NCBI RefSeq assembly: GCF_030540765.1 | Contig: NZ_JAUOEL010000003.1 | Location: 372,001-436,000, forward strand | Length of the DNA: 64,000 nt | DNA from: Flavivirga jejuensis | Lineage (GTDB): Bacteria; Bacteroidota; Bacteroidia; Flavobacteriales; Flavobacteriaceae | Direction: 5' to 3' | In this document: positions 1-9,464 of the stretch, piece by piece | Layout of the letters: each line of letters opens with the position of its first letter | Numbering within the stretch: the stretch's first letter is position 1 | Program-made: the position numbers and the translations under genes | The notes under the pieces: model-generated | What the model saw: only the letters and a program-made list of their open reading frames with translations | Database searches by the model: none | What the model was told of the DNA's origin: nothing

Positions 1-1083
1 AAAATCTTGCCAATCTGTTGCAGATGTAGCACCTTGACCTATTGCACTAACATTCCACGAATTATTATTGTCAATATCTGCTATACCAGATGGAGCGCTT
101 CCTGGGTTAGTCATATTTTGAATAATATAGCCATATTCTTCTTCTGTCCAGTAATCGGCTTCATTATTGTTACGTCTAGCATCTTGTATGGCATATGCAT
201 AGTTAATTGGGCTTGCTGAATTTGGCCATACAGAAGGTCTTGAATATTGAAAATTATTACTATACGTAATTTTAACATCTCCATTCATATTTTTGCCGCT
301 TTTTGTAGTCACTAAAAGGGCTCCACCTGCAGCTCGAGATCCATAAATAGATGCGGCGGCGGCATCTTTTAATACAGAAACAGATTCTACGTCTTCAGGG
401 TCAATATCACCTAAACTCATTTCAATACCGTCAATTAAAACCAAAGGACCAGCATCTCCTATATCACCATCACCACCACTGGTAATAAAACCACGAATAT
501 TTATATCTGGAGTAGCTCCTGGCTGACCACCTTCAGCGGTATTGGATATTACTAAACCAGGTACCGTTCCTTGCAAAGATTGTATGGCGTTAGCAGTTGG
601 TCTATTTTCAAAAGCTTCAGAACCTATTACAGATACAGCAGCCGTTAAATTTACTTTTTTCTGTGTGCCATAACCAACTACAACTACTTCGTCAAGTGTC
701 GATATATCTTCATCCAAAATGATGTTTATATTGGTTTTGGTTCCTACTGGGACTTCTTTGGTTATAAAACCAAGGTATGAAACCACTAGTATAGCATTTT
801 GATTAGATAAAGTTAAAGAGTATTTACCATCAAAATCCACTTGAACACCATTGGTAGTTCCTTTTTCAAGAACATTTGCTCCAGCCAGAGGTTGTCCATT
901 GGCATCTGATATAGTACCAGTAATTCGTTGTTGCATGTTAGAGTCATTAATGTTATTAGCAAAGACAACAGTTGGTGCTAAAGCGAAAAAAGTTGTCAAG
1001 CATAAGACTCCAACAACTTTTGTAATTTGATTTAACGGCTTTTTATTAAAATATAAAAAAGCGTTTTTTAATTTAATTTTCAT
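1..1083 (-). CDS. SusC/RagA-family TonB-linked outer membrane receptor, N-terminal part
   Basis: Outer-membrane TonB-dependent transporter of the SusC family, cut by the window edge; only about 360 N-terminal residues are visible. Reading back from the ATG at 1083 gives a long signal peptide, a carboxypeptidase-regulatory-like domain (around residues 50-125, with the motif GVQVDFDGKYSL), a TonB-box-like stretch LDEVVVVGYG, and a plug domain with INIRGF and SVLKDAAAASIYGSRAAGG. These are hallmarks of SusC proteins, which pair with a SusD lipoprotein to import oligosaccharides or peptides. Its SusD would lie outside the window. The N-terminus resembles that of the SusC gene ending at 3611, so the two look like paralogues. 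The substrate cannot be told. Confidence 0.93.
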   Translation of the reverse strand, partial: MKIKLKNAFLYFNKKPLNQITKVVGVLCLTTFFALAPTVVFANNINDSNMQQRITGTISDANGQPLAGANVLEKGTTNGVQVDFDGKYSLTLSNQNAILVVSYLGFITKEVPVGTKTNINIILDEDISTLDEVVVVGYGTQKKVNLTAAVSVIGSEAFENRPTANAIQSLQGTVPGLVISNTAEGGQPGATPDINIRGFITSGGDGDIGDAGPLVLIDGIEMSLGDIDPEDVESVSVLKDAAAASIYGSRAAGGALLVTTKSGKNMNGDVKITYSNNFQYSRPSVWPNSASPINYAYAIQDARRNNNEADYWTEEEYGYIIQNMTNPGSAPSGIADIDNNNSWNVSAIGQGATSATDWQDF

Positions 1084-1227
1084 AAACTTATTAGTTAAAT
1101 AGTTATTGAATACATTTTAATTTTTTTTGAGTACACTGTAACGTGTTAGAGGTGAGCAGTTTTTATTTCATATTTTTAATGTTTTTTATTAAACTTAATT
1201 ATTTATCTCAGTTATTAATGAAAAATT

Positions 1228-1256
1228 TCGACCAACAACTTCAGCGCTTCGACCAA
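1228..1256 (-). promoter_or_regulatory. Direct-repeat regulator site upstream of SusC (copy 1)
   Basis: Two TCGACCAA boxes at 1228-1235 and 1249-1256, 21 bp apart start to start, about 145 bp upstream of the SusC start codon at 1083. The same arrangement with near-identical boxes recurs upstream of the other two SusC genes (7083-7111 and 12941-12969). Two helical turns between direct repeats fits an AraC-type or similar dimeric activator. The regulator itself is not identified. Confidence 0.6.
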
Positions 1257-1301
1257 GAATAGGTAACACATTAGATTAGAAATTAACTGATTAGTCTTAT
1301 T

Positions 1302-1502
1302 AAGGAAGGCGTACAATGTAAGCCTAAAGACAAAAATTTAAAAAACCAAGTTCGAATTGCTAAGAAATGGCAGATTAGCAGTATTAGAACATACTTGCTC
1401 AAGGTAGGCGCAACTATCAAAAAGACTAAACGCAGAATATTTTATCGCTTCTCTAAAGCTTTTGTTTATCAAGATTTGTTTCTGGAGATTATAAAACAGT
1501 AA
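1302..1502 (+). pseudogene. Transposase C-terminal relic, IS1380-like
   Basis: A 66-codon open stretch ends in a TAA at 1500-1502, with no start and an upstream in-frame stop. It encodes RTYLLKVGATIKKTKRRIFY followed by FSKAFVYQDLFLEII. This matches the pattern I associate with the C-terminus of IS1380-type DDE transposases (a leucine-rich helix, LKxGAxI, a basic stretch, then QxLFxxIL). The rest of the transposase is absent, so this is a fragment. The family assignment is from memory of the pattern and moderately sure. It lies between a SusD gene and the upstream region of the next SusC. Confidence 0.5.
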
Positions 1503-1710
1503 AGGTTGTTACATTGAAAAATATAACAACCATGGGGTACCTATTTTTAACAATAAAGCAGCCCGTCAAAACCTGGAAAAGCAGATTGAAATCCTTAGAA
1601 AAGGACAAAATTTAAGAGCTAATCTGCTAATCAATTCTATAAACTCAAAAAATATGAAAATTGTACACTCGATGAATAGTGCGGGTTAAGAAATGTAACA
1701 TGTACTATAT
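1503..1710. other. Non-coding interval, degenerate
   Basis: No convincing gene. A short open stretch (about 1545-1689, plus strand, ending MKIVHSMNSAG and a stop) lacks a start codon and has no recognisable family. It may be more debris of the mobile element to its left. Confidence 0.3.
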
Positions 1711-1775
1711 AAAAAAGGGTTGCCCGAAAATAAAATCAATACGTAAAACATATTGACTCTATTTTCGAGCAACCC
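1711..1775 (-). terminator. Intrinsic terminator of the SusC2-SusD2 operon
   Basis: A long hairpin with arms GGGTTGCCCGAAAATA (1717-1732) and TATTTTCGAGCAACCC (1760-1775) continues inward with TCAATA/TATTGA. Read on the minus strand it is followed by a run of six T. It lies 80 bp beyond the stop codon of the SusD gene. Confidence 0.85.
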
Positions 1776-1854
1776 ATAAAAAATAAACTAGCTCTAATTT
1801 TTTAAACTAAATTTTATAGTTTATTTTTTAATTCTTAACCACATATTAATACTA

Positions 1855-3564
1855 TTAATAACCACCATTTTGGTCTAGGTTAGGATTTGCATCTCTAAAG
1901 GTTTGCCAAATAGGAAGTAGATAATAATCGTCATTCCATACTCTTTCAAAAAGTGTACTAGTTCCTCCACTAAATTTTGATCCTACCAAATCTCCTGGCT
2001 GAGTTTCACTTTGAGGAATTCCATAAACAGAAGTAATAACTTGATCTCCCAATTTATATCTCCATATATCAAACCATCGTTGTGGACCTTCTCCAGCAAA
2101 CTCATATCGTCTTTCCAACAGAATAGCATCAATCATGTCATTTCCAGTAGTTCCTCTGGTTACATTTGGTAAATTAGCTGCTGTATATGATGGCATCCCA
2201 ACACGATTTCTAACCATATTTAAATATGTTAATGCCCCGCTATTATCTCCTCTACCAGCTAAAGCTTCTGCATACATTAATAAGATTTCAGAATACCTAA
2301 TCAATTTAAGATCAACATCTCCATTATTCAATACAGCTAAGCTATAGTCCAAATATTTTTTAAAGCCATATCCAGTTGGATTATTTGTACCACCAACATC
2401 ATCAGCAGAAGGCGCAATATTTGGGTGTGGTTGAAATTCATATGTATCATTAATACCACTAGTTGCAGGTAAAATATCTCCAGGTAACACAACAGAAGCT
2501 GCAAGCCTAGGATCTCTATCAGTCCACGGATCAGCAGGATCATAAGACAGATCATCTTTTGGAAATACCCCATTTATAGTTTGCACCTCTTCAATAAAAT
2601 CTGAAGTATATCCAGGTCTTCTTTGGTTTGTTAGTGTTCCAGAAGTACCTCGCCATGTGCCTCTAAGTGCTATTTGTCTAGCATATCTATGTGTTCTAAA
2701 TTCTGGTACATACATAGTGGCTAAAACAGTTTCTGGAGAAACTAAATCGCTAGCACTTGTAAACTGCTCTTCAAAACCAGCAATCCCATCTACCATAGCA
2801 TATACACCACTATTAATAATGCTTTCACAAGCAGCTTCAGCTCCAGCATACATAGCACTCTCATCACTGGCCCAACCAATAGCATTTAAATAAGCTCTGG
2901 CTTTTAAGGCTAAAACTGCACCTTTAGTAATTCGGCCTATATCTTCTCCTTCATAAGACTCTGGTAACATATCACCTATTTCATCTAATTCACTTATAAC
3001 AAAATCAAAAACGTCTTGTCTAGGTGCTTGTGAAGGTTGTTCTGATGGCAAAATGGTATTGGTTAATAAAGGAACATCTCCATAAGCAAATGCCATAGAC
3101 TCATATATCCAGGCTCTAAAAAATCTTGCTTCTGCTGCAAATCGTTCCTTATTAGATTCTGTTTCAAATTCAGCGTCAGGAAGAGCTTCTAAGAAAAAAT
3201 TTATATCTGCAATATCATGATAACGATAAAAAGTTCTTAAAGCTCTTGTGGTTGCTTGCCAATTAAATTCTGAAGCATTAGTACTTGCTCCACTTATGTT
3301 TCTATGTATAGCATCATCTGTCCAAAAATACGGCACTACATAAGCTTGAGCTGCTTCTTGAGTATTTAGGTCATCTTCAAGGTCTAAGATTGGCAGTGTT
3401 AAATATAAATTATTTAATGCCAGTTTTAAATCTTCTTCTGTTTTGAAAACAGTCGTTATATCTAATTCATCAAGATCTTCAACCTCTAAGAAGTCATTAC
3501 AAGACACAAAAGTACCTAGTAATACCAACAAGAGCGTTAGTTTATATATTTTTATATGTTTCAT
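1855..3564 (-). CDS. SusD/RagB-family nutrient-binding outer membrane lipoprotein
   Basis: Surface lipoprotein of 569 aa that would cap the SusC barrel encoded just upstream (3611-6823) and bind the substrate. The start is placed at 3564 rather than the upstream ATG at 3624. From 3564 the protein begins with a lipoprotein signal (LLLVLLGTFVSC, Cys22), while the longer form overlaps the SusC stop and puts 20 extra residues before the signal. SusD features seen are FFRAWIYESMAFAYGDVPLL in the N-terminal helical repeats, LIRYSEILLMYAEAL, LLERRYEFAGEGPQRWFD, and a C-terminal tail ending NPNLDQNGGY. The 46-bp gap to SusC indicates co-transcription. The substrate is unknown. Confidence 0.93.
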   Translation of the reverse strand: MKHIKIYKLTLLLVLLGTFVSCNDFLEVEDLDELDITTVFKTEEDLKLALNNLYLTLPILDLEDDLNTQEAAQAYVVPYFWTDDAIHRNISGASTNASEFNWQATTRALRTFYRYHDIADINFFLEALPDAEFETESNKERFAAEARFFRAWIYESMAFAYGDVPLLTNTILPSEQPSQAPRQDVFDFVISELDEIGDMLPESYEGEDIGRITKGAVLALKARAYLNAIGWASDESAMYAGAEAACESIINSGVYAMVDGIAGFEEQFTSASDLVSPETVLATMYVPEFRTHRYARQIALRGTWRGTSGTLTNQRRPGYTSDFIEEVQTINGVFPKDDLSYDPADPWTDRDPRLAASVVLPGDILPATSGINDTYEFQPHPNIAPSADDVGGTNNPTGYGFKKYLDYSLAVLNNGDVDLKLIRYSEILLMYAEALAGRGDNSGALTYLNMVRNRVGMPSYTAANLPNVTRGTTGNDMIDAILLERRYEFAGEGPQRWFDIWRYKLGDQVITSVYGIPQSETQPGDLVGSKFSGGTSTLFERVWNDDYYLLPIWQTFRDANPNLDQNGGY

Positions 3565-3610
3565 ATTCAATATTTTATATTTCTGTTGCGTTTTAATACT
3601 GCTCATCATC

Positions 3611-6600
3611 TTAGAATTTAACATTTAAACCAATGGCAGATGTAAATGGTAGCGGATAATTCACTGCATTTATTCCAAGCTCAGGATCCCATCCTTTTTT
3701 AAAGACCGGGCTATTTGTCCATACCACACCTAAATTTTCTGCAGATAGGTAAACATTTAAACTTTTTATAAATGAAATTTTACGAAGAATTTCTTTACCA
3801 AAATCATAGTTTAGAGTAATATTATGAAGCTTAATATATTCAGCATCAACAATCAAACGATCTACATTGTTTAAATAATTTGGTTGTCGGGCACCTAAAT
3901 CTTGAGGAAGAGGAAAAATAGCATCTGGATTTGTAAGCGACCAAACATCCGTTTGATAAGTATAAGGTACAGAGTTTCCTAAGAATGGTTGTACAATTTC
4001 ATCCTTATTCCAGTATTGATTATTATCTAATGCACCATAAAAACGAGCAGATAATGATAAATTTTTATAAGATACAGCTAAGTTAAAACCAATGTTTAGA
4101 TTAGTATCTGAATTATCATCAATAATAACACGGTCATCATCGTTAATGATACCGTCTGCTGCATCCATAATGCCATCTCCATCGGTATCTATAGTTAATT
4201 GGTCTACAAATTTATAATTACCTATGGCACTACCTCCTACTGCAGATTGATCGATAAGCGTTGTAGTACCATTGGTTACAAAGGTATTGCTATCTAGTTC
4301 TTCTTGATTATCAAAGAAACCATCTGTTACATAGCCAAAACGATCATTAACACTCTGACCAATTTGGAAATTAGGGTCTAGAGCATCCTCTGTAATATAA
4401 GTAATTTCGTTGTTATAACTAGAAATATTACCTGAAATGGTATAACCAAAATCTCCTATTTTGTTTCTATGCGTTGCATTTAGTTCCCAACCCCAACTTT
4501 TAACATCATAAGGGTTACCTTGAGCATCACCAAAACCATATTCAAATGGCGTTCCTTTAATCTCTGAAATGATGTCTGTTCGCTTATTATTAAAATAATC
4601 TGCTTCAAACTGTAGTTTACCATTAAATAATGAAGCGTCAACACCAATATTAAGGATTGTTGCTGTTTCCCAAATTAAATTTGGGTTAACAACATCACTT
4701 ATAAAAATTCTTGGAGCACTTACCCCTCCTAATGGGTAACCTGAAGCATCAAAACGAACAAGTTGCTGAGTTACAGAACCAAGTGATCCATCATCTCCAG
4801 CAGTACCATAAGAACCTCTAAGTTTTAATTGATCCAAAAAGTCAACATCTTTCAAAAAGTCTTCTTTTGAAACCAACCAACCAACAGCAACAGATGGGAA
4901 AAATGCCCATTTATTAGTATCTGTAAAATAAGAAGATGCATCTCTTCTAAATGAAGCTTCAATTAAATATTTATCATCAAAACTATAATTAAATCTTCCA
5001 AAATATGATAGTGTAGATTCATTGCCATCTCTAACCTCATAATTCCCTACATTTTCATAGTCTGTATCAATAAGGTTTATTAGATTACCTTGACCTAAGG
5101 CTATAATATGATCGTAAAGAAAACCTGTTCTTCCAGTTCCAAACTCTTGAGCTTCTCCTGTTTCGGTTTGCATAGCTAAGAATGCTTTTGCCTTATGCTT
5201 ATCTTTTTCAAATTCGTAAGTTAAAGAGGTCAATGTACGAATGGTTTTGGATGTCTGAGATATTAAATTTAATGATCTAGCATCTGTACTCCCTAAAAAA
5301 TAAGCCCTGTTAGCAGAATCTGGGTTAGTATACGAGTCAGTATCTGTTGGGTCTAATAAAACTCTGTCATAAGTATTGTTCCATTCTCTTGTGTTTTCAT
5401 TCGTTTTAATAATAGATACTCTTTCTTCTAAAGTTAATCCAAAAATAGGTTTAACTTTAGCGTATAATTGCAGGTTAACTCTGTCTATATCATCTTTTGT
5501 AAAGCTTCCAGACGCTGCATTTGCTACGTGGTTGGTTTGTGAGTTACTAGTACCATTATCTACCCAAAGACCATCTACAGTCTGAACAGGGAAAAATGGT
5601 AAACCTCTAACACCAATACCTCCAATAGTGTTAACAGCATTATCTGTTACATTACTAATTAAAGCATTAACTCCTGTAGAGAACCAATCAGTAATATCTG
5701 TATCTATTTTTAAACGTAAATTCAATCTTTCAAATTTATCATCTCCAATAGCTAAACCATCTTGGGTTAAGTAACTTCCAGACATTAAATAGCCTGTCTT
5801 TTCAGAACCACCAGTCAATGTTAAGTTATGTGATTGTTGCAAAGCAGTATTTTCGTAAAGTTCATCTGCCCAATTTGTATCTGGGTAAAAACCACTACTA
5901 GCCAAATTTAAAGCCGCCTGATCCCATGTTCCAGGAACAATTTCGTTTTGAAATTGCATATACTGAGAGGAATTTAAGGTTGTAGGCAAATTAGGTTTTG
6001 ATTGTACTGATGAACTAAAATTATAACTTACAGAAGTTTTTTTGTTTCGATTCGTATTTTTTGTGGTTACCAACAATACACCATTTGCACCACGGGCTCC
6101 ATAAATAGCTACTGCAGAGGCATCTTTTAAAACAGACACACTTTCTATAGTTTGCGGATCAATATCGGCTAACGAGCCCTCAAAATTATCTATAATAATT
6201 AATAATTCAGCATCTGTATTTATAGTACTTGTCCCTCTAATAGATATGTCTGGTATTGCACCAGGTGAACCATTATTATTACTTAATACTAAACCAGGAA
6301 CTGCTCCTATTAAAGCAGAATAACCATTTGTTACTGGTCTTTGCTCTACTTTTAGCTGTTTGCTAGTAACTTGTGCAACCGAACTTATTACAGAACTAGC
6401 TTTTTGTTTAGCAAACCCTACAACGATTACTTCGTCAAGTTTTGCAATGTCTTCTTCTAAAGCAATGGTTAAATTAGCTTGGTTTGCAGAGGCTTCTTGA
6501 GTTTTAAACCCAACATACGAGAAAACTAAGGTGCCGCTTTGGTTTAATAAATGTATTGAGAAACTGCCGTCAAAATCTGTATGCACACCATTACTAGTGC

Positions 6601-6823
6601 CTTTTTCCACAACATGAACGCCTGCAATCGGTTGACCATCTAAGTCTGTAACGATACCTTTAATTCGTTGTTGTAAGTTGTTATTAATGTTTTCTGATGC
6701 AATTACTGTTTTTGGTGAAAAACCAAAAGCTATTGTAATGCTTAAGAAGATGGAGGTTCTCATAATGAGAATTAGCAGCCTTTTTTTTAAGAACAAAAAG
6801 CTGTTGTTAAATTTGATTTTCAT
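3611..6823 (-). CDS. SusC/RagA-family TonB-linked outer membrane receptor
   Basis: TonB-dependent outer-membrane importer of 1,070 aa, the usual SusC length. It has a signal region to about residue 42, a carboxypeptidase-regulatory-like domain at 52-128 (GVHTDFDGSFSI), a TonB-box-like LDEVIVVGF at 129-137, and a plug domain with ISIRGTSTIN and SVLKDASAVAIYGARGANG. A large C-terminal barrel ends in the aromatic GLNVKF. It is the first gene of a two-gene operon with the SusD gene at 1855-3564. The regulatory direct repeat lies 260 bp upstream. Nothing in the sequence names the substrate. Confidence 0.95.
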   Translation of the reverse strand: MKIKFNNSFLFLKKRLLILIMRTSIFLSITIAFGFSPKTVIASENINNNLQQRIKGIVTDLDGQPIAGVHVVEKGTSNGVHTDFDGSFSIHLLNQSGTLVFSYVGFKTQEASANQANLTIALEEDIAKLDEVIVVGFAKQKASSVISSVAQVTSKQLKVEQRPVTNGYSALIGAVPGLVLSNNNGSPGAIPDISIRGTSTINTDAELLIIIDNFEGSLADIDPQTIESVSVLKDASAVAIYGARGANGVLLVTTKNTNRNKKTSVSYNFSSSVQSKPNLPTTLNSSQYMQFQNEIVPGTWDQAALNLASSGFYPDTNWADELYENTALQQSHNLTLTGGSEKTGYLMSGSYLTQDGLAIGDDKFERLNLRLKIDTDITDWFSTGVNALISNVTDNAVNTIGGIGVRGLPFFPVQTVDGLWVDNGTSNSQTNHVANAASGSFTKDDIDRVNLQLYAKVKPIFGLTLEERVSIIKTNENTREWNNTYDRVLLDPTDTDSYTNPDSANRAYFLGSTDARSLNLISQTSKTIRTLTSLTYEFEKDKHKAKAFLAMQTETGEAQEFGTGRTGFLYDHIIALGQGNLINLIDTDYENVGNYEVRDGNESTLSYFGRFNYSFDDKYLIEASFRRDASSYFTDTNKWAFFPSVAVGWLVSKEDFLKDVDFLDQLKLRGSYGTAGDDGSLGSVTQQLVRFDASGYPLGGVSAPRIFISDVVNPNLIWETATILNIGVDASLFNGKLQFEADYFNNKRTDIISEIKGTPFEYGFGDAQGNPYDVKSWGWELNATHRNKIGDFGYTISGNISSYNNEITYITEDALDPNFQIGQSVNDRFGYVTDGFFDNQEELDSNTFVTNGTTTLIDQSAVGGSAIGNYKFVDQLTIDTDGDGIMDAADGIINDDDRVIIDDNSDTNLNIGFNLAVSYKNLSLSARFYGALDNNQYWNKDEIVQPFLGNSVPYTYQTDVWSLTNPDAIFPLPQDLGARQPNYLNNVDRLIVDAEYIKLHNITLNYDFGKEILRKISFIKSLNVYLSAENLGVVWTNSPVFKKGWDPELGINAVNYPLPFTSAIGLNVKF

Positions 6824-7082
6824 AAAATATGAGTTTAGTTAATGTGGTAAAAAAGGGGGTTGATCTTTTTTATATTTTTAATTGAATTTGTTAAACATTT
6901 AATACATGTTATTTCATACCATAATTTTTTGTTTTAGTTAGTAATTTATTTGATACTTATTAAAAGATATTTATATTCAGAATAACCTATTCTTGAACTA
7001 TAATTAAATACTTATTTTTTCATTTGCATCTTTAAAATAATGGATAAACTTAGCCGTTTCTCTCACCAGAAAAATGAAAATT

Positions 7083-7111
7083 TCGACAAACAACTTCTCA
7101 TGATCGACAAA
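7083..7111 (-). promoter_or_regulatory. Direct-repeat regulator site upstream of SusC (copy 2)
   Basis: TCGACAAA at 7083-7090 and again at 7104-7111, 21 bp apart, with the spacer beginning CAACTTC as in copies 1 and 3. It lies 260 bp upstream of the SusC start at 6823. Confidence 0.6.
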
Positions 7112-7307
7112 AGAATTCGTCTATAATCTTAGCAACTATTTCAAATTAAAAAGACAAAAACAAACACTTAATAAACTGATTTGCAGTTATTTAAATGCAT
7201 GCCTATTTTATAACTAAATGGCTAACAATTAATTAAGTTGAAGTAAAAAACACCTAGTCAACCTTACCAAATCATAAGGAAAATGATTTAAGAAAAGGCA
7301 AATAAAA

Positions 7308-7420
7308 AAACAAGAATCTGGTATCGGGATAATTGACAGTCAATCTGTTAAAACCACGAAAAGTGGAACTGAGGAAAGAGGATTTGATGGAGGTAAAAAG
7401 GTAAAAAGCAGAAAGTACGT
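7308..7420 (+). pseudogene. IS5-family transposase fragment
   Basis: A short fragment translates as GIIDSQSVKTTKSG, then RGFDGGKKVKSRKY. This is the catalytic-core signature of IS5-group DDE transposases (the usual text is GIIDSQSVKTT...RGYDGGKKVKGRK). Flanking sequence has stops in every frame and no terminal repeats were recognised, so only about 37 codons of the element survive. It lies between a SusD stop (7767) and the regulatory region of the next SusC. Confidence 0.8.
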
Positions 7421-7766
7421 AAGCCTATGGGGAGGTATAAAAAAAAAGATTACCCAAAAAAAGATTTACTTTATAAAAGAATCTTAATTTGAGTAATCTT
7501 AAAACAACTAAACTCGTTTTATCTGGTTAAACGATATTATTTAACACCTCGCTAACTCGGATTTATAATCCTTGATTTTTATCTCAAACATAGCCTATTA
7601 TATAAAGCTACTACCACACGTACAAAAACTTTCTTTTTTTTCTTACGTACAATGAGACAAACATTTCCGCGCTAGCGGGGTAATGTGGTTAAAAATGTTT
7701 TTTTAATTTATCGATATTAATTCAAAAGATAAACTTTAAATTATTTAACCAAATACATGTTATGTT
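7421..7766. other. Non-coding interval downstream of SusD
   Basis: AT-rich, with no gene seen. An 8-bp inverted repeat AAGATTAC/GTAATCTT (7446-7453 and 7493-7500) is the only structure. It is too open to call a terminator. Confidence 0.3.
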
Positions 7767-9446
7767 CTACTCCCAACCTGGGTTTTGTTCCCAAACAACA
7801 TCCTTATTACGATCTATAACCGCTTGTGGAATTGGAAATGTATTAAAATCAAAAGTTAAGCTATTAACTTGATAATCGTATTTAGCATATCTTCTAATAC
7901 GGTCTGAAGCTACATTACCACCCATACGCAATAAAGTATTCCATCTTGATTCTTCTACAAATAGCTCTCTGGCTCTTTCATCTAAAATGAAATCTAAATC
8001 TACCGTACCTGCAGTAGCCAATATGTTACATTGCGCTCTTTCTCTTATTAAATTAATATCATCTGCAGCAGATTGATTATCTCCTTTTCTTAAATGCGCT
8101 TCTGCTCTTAAAAGAATAGTTTCAGGTAGTCTAATTACATATCTATCTCTAAATAAATTTTCTTTTCTTTCACCGTCATCAAGACCTTCAAATTGATCTG
8201 TAGTTAACTTTTCATAAATTGGAAAATATGCACCATCTGCTAATCCTAGGTTAGCTGCATCCAATTCATCTTGCGGCACTATTTGTCCTACAAGGCTACC
8301 TCCTTCATATGCTGGGTCATTATAGTAAACAGTTCGTCTAATGTTGCTTTCATCTCCTCTAATATCACCATCAGAAATACTTGGATCCCAAATAATAGTT
8401 TCTGTTAATTCTGTAGGTCTCATAAAAGCAACTCCTCTACCACCTGTATATTCATCTTCTCCAATAACACCTGGTATTGCTCTCCAAACAGGACTAAAAA
8501 AATAAGGATAACGTAATCTTGCATTATTATCACCTGCTTTGAAAGCTTCATAATCATATTGGTATGTCCAAATACTTTCGGTATTCCCATCGGAATAATT
8601 TTGATTGTTTAAACGAAATAAATCCCACCATACGTTTTTTCCAGGCTCTGAAGATCTTGATCCAAAACGACTAGTCATCAACGAATAAACACCACCATCA
8701 ATAATATCAGAGGCATATTTTATAGCTTGATCGTAAGCAGCATTATCACTATTTTCTACACCAACACCTAAATAAAATTCACTTAAGTAATGTTGTGCTG
8801 CCCCTCTAACAACTCTTCCTGGTTGGCTTGTCGTTACTGGTAAGTCATCGAGTATAGATTCTAAATCATCAATTGCAAATTGATAAATCTCTGCTCTTTC
8901 TGACTGTATGTAATCAAACCTAACTGTGGTAGTTGCTTCATCAACAATAGCAACTCTGCCAAAAAGTTGAGCTGCTTGCCCATGAGCTTTTGCTCTAAAG
9001 AATTTTGCCTGCGCAGCAATATACTTGCGAGATTCTTCTGATTCAAAACTAATATCCTCTTGTTCTGTTAAAGAAAGTACCAAATTGGCATTATATATCA
9101 TTTGATAGAGTTCTGCATATAATGTATTTAAACGACCAGCTGTAGGCGTAATTGTAGAATTGTAATCACTAAAATTTGTGTTTTGACGAAATGTTGGCAC
9201 AGTTAAAACATCTGTACCTTGTCCATGCATTACTCTAGATTGATTTCGATCTACTCTTGTGCGTAATTCACGGTCTTGCTGATACATAGTAATGAGCACC
9301 TGATCTACTTGTGTTCCAGAATTAAATACATTATTAACCGTTAAGAATGTTTCTGGCGGATTATCTAAAAAATCTGCATCGTCGCAACCAATAGCTAAGA
9401 TAACTAATGATAGAAATATTATTCTTTTTATATTATTTATTTTCAT
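7767..9446 (-). CDS. SusD/RagB-family nutrient-binding outer membrane lipoprotein
   Basis: SusD-type surface lipoprotein of 559 aa, partner of the SusC gene that ends 18 bp upstream at 9465. The N-terminus MKINNIKRIIFLSLVILAIG then Cys21 is a lipoprotein signal. Typical features are KFFRAKAHGQAAQLFGRVAI, a helical-repeat region, RLPETILLRAEAHLRKGDNQ, and FILDERARELFVEESRWNTL. The C-terminus ends in QNPGWE, like the NPGY tails of the family. It is clearly distinct from the other SusD in the window, so the two pairs probably handle different substrates. Confidence 0.93.
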   Translation of the reverse strand: MKINNIKRIIFLSLVILAIGCDDADFLDNPPETFLTVNNVFNSGTQVDQVLITMYQQDRELRTRVDRNQSRVMHGQGTDVLTVPTFRQNTNFSDYNSTITPTAGRLNTLYAELYQMIYNANLVLSLTEQEDISFESEESRKYIAAQAKFFRAKAHGQAAQLFGRVAIVDEATTTVRFDYIQSERAEIYQFAIDDLESILDDLPVTTSQPGRVVRGAAQHYLSEFYLGVGVENSDNAAYDQAIKYASDIIDGGVYSLMTSRFGSRSSEPGKNVWWDLFRLNNQNYSDGNTESIWTYQYDYEAFKAGDNNARLRYPYFFSPVWRAIPGVIGEDEYTGGRGVAFMRPTELTETIIWDPSISDGDIRGDESNIRRTVYYNDPAYEGGSLVGQIVPQDELDAANLGLADGAYFPIYEKLTTDQFEGLDDGERKENLFRDRYVIRLPETILLRAEAHLRKGDNQSAADDINLIRERAQCNILATAGTVDLDFILDERARELFVEESRWNTLLRMGGNVASDRIRRYAKYDYQVNSLTFDFNTFPIPQAVIDRNKDVVWEQNPGWE

Positions 9447-9464
9447 GTTTTCTTTTTTTTAAGA

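Noticed and set aside
2135-2893. Open frames opposite or inside the SusD gene
   Set aside because: They are shadow frames of a clear SusD gene and have no independent support.
7446-7500. Inverted repeat AAGATTAC/GTAATCTT as terminator of the SusD gene
   Set aside because: The loop is about 39 nt, there is no following T-run in the right direction, and it is 270 bp from the stop codon.
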